Shown one piece after another: positions 44,738-46,906 of a DNA stretch of 46,906 nucleotides. This DNA is from an uncultured SAR86 cluster bacterium. GTDB lineage: Bacteria > Pseudomonadota > Gammaproteobacteria > Magnimaribacterales > Magnimaribacteraceae. The notes below the pieces were generated by a model. The model searched no databases. It had not been told where the DNA came from and saw only the letters and a program-made list of their open reading frames with translations. The stretch lies in NCBI GenBank assembly GCA_902606175.1, contig CACLEZ010000011.1:1-46906 (forward strand). Direction: 5' to 3'. How positions within the stretch are numbered: the first letter of the stretch is position 1; each line of letters opens with the position of its first letter. Both the position numbers and the translations under genes were made by a program.

Positions 44738-45449
44738 TGAATCTATTGAGTTCACAAGAATCAGAATCCATCCATATATACCAACCATATTGATCCCAAT
44801 CTCCGAGAACCATCCTCTTAGCCGCCTGATTATTGATTTGAACATCATGAGAATCTGGTCGATGAGTATGACCATGAATCAGAAGATTTACAGAAGATCG
44901 CTCCATGGTATTGAGAACTTCAGAAGGAGTTACATCCATGATTTCTTCCTTTTTTTCGCTAGTTGCTTTTTTACTAATATCTCTCAGATCTTGAGCAATT
45001 CTTTGTCTTTCTTTCAATGATTTACTGAGGAAGTCTTCTTGCCATTTTCTGTCTCTACTAGTTTTTCTAAATGATTGATAATCTATATCACCAGTGCAAA
45101 GTAAATCCCCATGCATTAATAAAACCGACTTACCGAACATTTCTTCAGTGTAAGGGTCGGTTAAAAGTTTCATACCAGAAGAGGATACGAATGAAGGTCC
45201 TATAAGAAAATCTCTATTTCCATGCATTAAGAAAATTTCAGTTGATTTATTGGTCTCTTTTAAAGCATCTCGAATTTTTATGATGAAGTCATTTTGAAGA
45301 TCATCTCCAATCCAGACTTCAAATAGATCCCCAAGTATATAAAGCTTTTCTGATTTTGAAGCGGTTTCCTCTAAAAAGTTTAGAAATGCTTCAGTGATAT
45401 CCGGTCTATCTTCCTGTAAGTGAAGATCAGATATAAAGCAGTAAGACAT
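44727..45449 (-). CDS. lpxH: UDP-2,3-diacylglucosamine diphosphatase LpxH
   Basis: LpxH hydrolyses UDP-2,3-diacylglucosamine to lipid X in lipid A synthesis, at the inner-membrane face. The 240-residue metallophosphoesterase (E. coli 240) has ISDLHL (Asp8, His10), LYILGDLFEVWIGDD, MHGNRDFLIG, LLMHGDLLCTGD, the basic FRKTSRDRKWQEDFL lid and IHGHTHRPDSHD. Its presence shows an LPS-making outer membrane. It begins 2 bases after the cyclophilin gene on the same strand, the usual ppiB-lpxH pairing. Confidence 0.94.
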   Translation of the reverse strand: MSYCFISDLHLQEDRPDITEAFLNFLEETASKSEKLYILGDLFEVWIGDDLQNDFIIKIRDALKETNKSTEIFLMHGNRDFLIGPSFVSSSGMKLLTDPYTEEMFGKSVLLMHGDLLCTGDIDYQSFRKTSRDRKWQEDFLSKSLKERQRIAQDLRDISKKATSEKKEEIMDVTPSEVLNTMERSSVNLLIHGHTHRPDSHDVQINNQAAKRMVLGDWDQYGWYIWMDSDSCELNRFTIS

Positions 45450-45451
45450 AT

Positions 45452-46042
45452 TTACTCGGTTGTCACTTTAGTATCAGTAATTGATATTTCTTCGATGGGA
45501 ACATCTTGATGAAAACCCGAACTACCTGTTGCTGTTGATGCAATTGCTTCAACAGTTTCAAAGCCATCAACAACCTCGCCGAAAACTGCATATCCCCATC
45601 CCTGTGCAGTTTCTTCTGTATGATCAAGTGAAACATTATTTACTAAGTTTATAAAAAATTGAGAACTAGCTGAATGAGGATCATTGGTTCGTGCCATTGA
45701 TAAAGTCCACTTGAGATTTTTAATACCATTATTACCCTCGTTCATGATTGGAGGGTTACCTTCTTTATTAACCATTCCTGATTCCATACCACCACCCTGT
45801 ATAACAAATCCTGGAATGACTCGGTGGAATAAAGTCCCATTAAAAAACCCACTCTCAGCGTACTCTAAAAAGTTTTTAGAGGTTACTGGTGCCTCTTCTT
45901 CAAACAGTTCTATTACTATTGGCCCCAGTGTTGTTTCAAAAGTTATCACTTTTATCTCCTTTTCATTTTGAGAACAGCTCACTATCCAAACAAGACCAAT
46001 TAAAATTAATATTAAGCCTTTGAAAGAAGAGAGTTTGTTCAT
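45452..46042 (-). CDS. Lipoprotein cyclophilin-type peptidyl-prolyl isomerase
   Basis: The 196-residue protein has a cyclophilin domain (FETTLGPIVIELFEEEAPVTSKNFLEYA, FNGTLFHRVIPGFVIQGGG, MARTNDPHSASSQFFINLV, YAVFGEVVDGFETVEAIA) with the catalytic FHRVI and QFFIN motifs. E. coli PpiB, encoded beside lpxH, is cytosolic. This one carries a lipoprotein signal (GLILILIGLVWIVSC, lipid expected at Cys23), so it should fold proteins in the periplasm. It is divergent from gltX. I do not give it the ppiB symbol because of the different location. Confidence 0.88.
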   Translation of the reverse strand: MNKLSSFKGLILILIGLVWIVSCSQNEKEIKVITFETTLGPIVIELFEEEAPVTSKNFLEYAESGFFNGTLFHRVIPGFVIQGGGMESGMVNKEGNPPIMNEGNNGIKNLKWTLSMARTNDPHSASSQFFINLVNNVSLDHTEETAQGWGYAVFGEVVDGFETVEAIASTATGSSGFHQDVPIEEISITDTKVTTE

Positions 46043-46073
46043 ATTTCTTTTAAATTCATTAGTATGAGAGGGC

Positions 46074-46079
46074 TATAAT
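46074..46079 (+). promoter_or_regulatory. Candidate -10 element of gltX
   Basis: A perfect TATAAT lies 37 bases before the gltX start in the 73-base divergent gap. No good -35 box is seen. An AAGG ribosome site sits at 46110-46113, close to the ATG. Confidence 0.5.
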
Positions 46080-46115
46080 AGGACTTTATGGTTAAGCTTC
46101 CAATATATTAAGGTT

Positions 46116-46906
46116 ATGAAGGTAAATAAAACCAGATTTTGTCCCAGTCCTACAGGTCTTTTGCATCTAGGAAATCTGCGCACGTCATTGTTTAGCTTCC
46201 TGATGGCCAAAAAATCTAGAGGATCTTTCTTGTTGAGAATTGAAGATACTGATTTAGAAAGATCAAAGAAAGAATTTTCTGATGCAATATGCGCAGATCT
46301 GAAATGGGTAGGTTTAGAGTGGGATGAAGGCCCAGAAGTAGGAGGAAAAGAAAAGTCTTACTATCAATCACAGAGACTAGAGTTTTACGAAAAGTTTTAC
46401 GAGGAACTTCTAGGTCAAGATCTGATTTACCCATGTTTTACAAGCGAAGAAGAATTAAAGATCATACGCAGAAATCAGATTGCTGCGGGGCAACCCCCAC
46501 GATATACAGGTGTTTGGTCTCAAGCTTCCAAGGAAGAAGTACAAGAAGAATTGGATAAAGGAAATAAGCCTGTTTACAGGTTTAGGATTCCTAAAAAGGA
46601 AACTATTAGCTTTATGGATCTTGTGAAAGGTGAACAATCTTTTGCAACTGACGATTTAGATGATTTCATTGTTAGAAAAAAAGATAGTTCTCCCACCTTT
46701 ATGTTTGCTAATGCTATTGATGATTCTTTGATGGGAGTTGATCTTGTTCTTAGGGGAGATGATCATTTAAGCAATACGCCAAGGCAAATAGCCTTATTGA
46801 ACTCGCTCAATCTTTCACTTCCTCGTTATGCTCATGTGTCATTATTTACAGGGTCTGATGGGGCGCCATTATCTAAAAGAAATGGTAGCCTTTCCATAAG
46901 TGATTT
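46116..46906 (+). CDS. gltX: Glutamyl-tRNA synthetase, 3' end cut by window edge
   Basis: The frame starts at ATG 46116 and stays open to the last base (263 codons seen of an expected 470 or so). Class I synthetase features are FCPSPTGLLHLGNLRTSLF (HIGH-type signature), FLLRIEDTDLERSKKEF, MGVDLVLRGDDHLSNTPRQIALL, and LSKRNGS (KMSKS-type loop) just before the edge. This is catalytic-core GltX; the GDDHLSNTPRQ block fits a full GltX rather than the shorter GluQRS, though the missing C-terminus prevents certainty. The zinc Cys pair found in many GltX proteins (CFC) reads CFT here. Confidence 0.93.
   Translation, partial: MKVNKTRFCPSPTGLLHLGNLRTSLFSFLMAKKSRGSFLLRIEDTDLERSKKEFSDAICADLKWVGLEWDEGPEVGGKEKSYYQSQRLEFYEKFYEELLGQDLIYPCFTSEEELKIIRRNQIAAGQPPRYTGVWSQASKEEVQEELDKGNKPVYRFRIPKKETISFMDLVKGEQSFATDDLDDFIVRKKDSSPTFMFANAIDDSLMGVDLVLRGDDHLSNTPRQIALLNSLNLSLPRYAHVSLFTGSDGAPLSKRNGSLSISD

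Noticed and set aside
1..46906. tRNA, rRNA, CRISPR arrays, insertion sequences, prophage or toxin-antitoxin genes
   Set aside because: Gaps are too short and none shows cloverleaf arms, spaced repeats or terminal inverted repeats; every long frame is a housekeeping or metabolic gene or described above.

Overview
The window is a compact, AT-rich bacterial chromosome segment. It has almost no intergenic space, many overlapping start and stop codons, and no tRNA, rRNA, insertion sequence or CRISPR array that I can see. The gene content and order are gammaproteobacterial: leuCDB-asd-(fimV)-truA-trpF-trpB-trpA-accD-folC-SPOR-cvpA-purF, acnB, miaE, thrH, prpBCD, lexA with E. coli-type SOS boxes, umuDC and lpxH. 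The base composition, gene packing and a shrunken fimV suggest a streamlined marine gammaproteobacterium, perhaps SAR86-like. That placement is inference from gene content and was not tested by phylogeny.

Layout. 1-5.3 kb: the 3' end of a 2-hydroxychromene-2-carboxylate isomerase-like gene, then a minus-strand run of two acyl-CoA dehydrogenases, mazG, a PlsC-type acyltransferase and a YfcG-type glutathione transferase. 5.3-8.8 kb: zinc alcohol dehydrogenase, a sirtuin, a YhhQ/VUT transporter and NAD kinase. 8.8-14.1 kb: an envelope/exopolysaccharide module (SLBB export protein, YjbH-like, YjbF-like lipoprotein) facing a convergent repeat-rich secreted protein that resembles YjbE; a hairpin terminator lies across the yjbF-like stop codon. 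14.4-19.6 kb: pyrD, topA, lexA and a 5'-nucleotidase that shares an SOS box with lexA. 19.6-24.9 kb: thrH-prpB-prpC-prpD-yqhA and a convergent HAD phosphatase. 25.0-38.6 kb: fifteen same-strand genes from aroC to purF covering chorismate, leucine, aspartate-semialdehyde, tryptophan, malonyl-CoA, folate and purine synthesis. 38.6-46.9 kb: acnB, a DUF1289 protein coupled to miaE, umuDC with a perfect SOS box, an unrecognised membrane protein, lpxH, a lipoprotein cyclophilin and the 5' part of gltX.

How the genes fit together. PrpC, PrpD, AcnB and PrpB can supply the whole methylcitrate cycle for propionyl-CoA, which would suit a cell degrading branched or odd-chain acyl groups with the paired acyl-CoA dehydrogenases. 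LexA, its two SOS boxes and UmuDC form a local DNA-damage circuit that may also include the 5'-nucleotidase. I did not find an unmistakable new system. The best leads are the SOS-linked nucleotidase, the minimal FimV, the Yjb-like surface module with its repeat-rich partner, and the extended DUF1289 protein coupled to MiaE.
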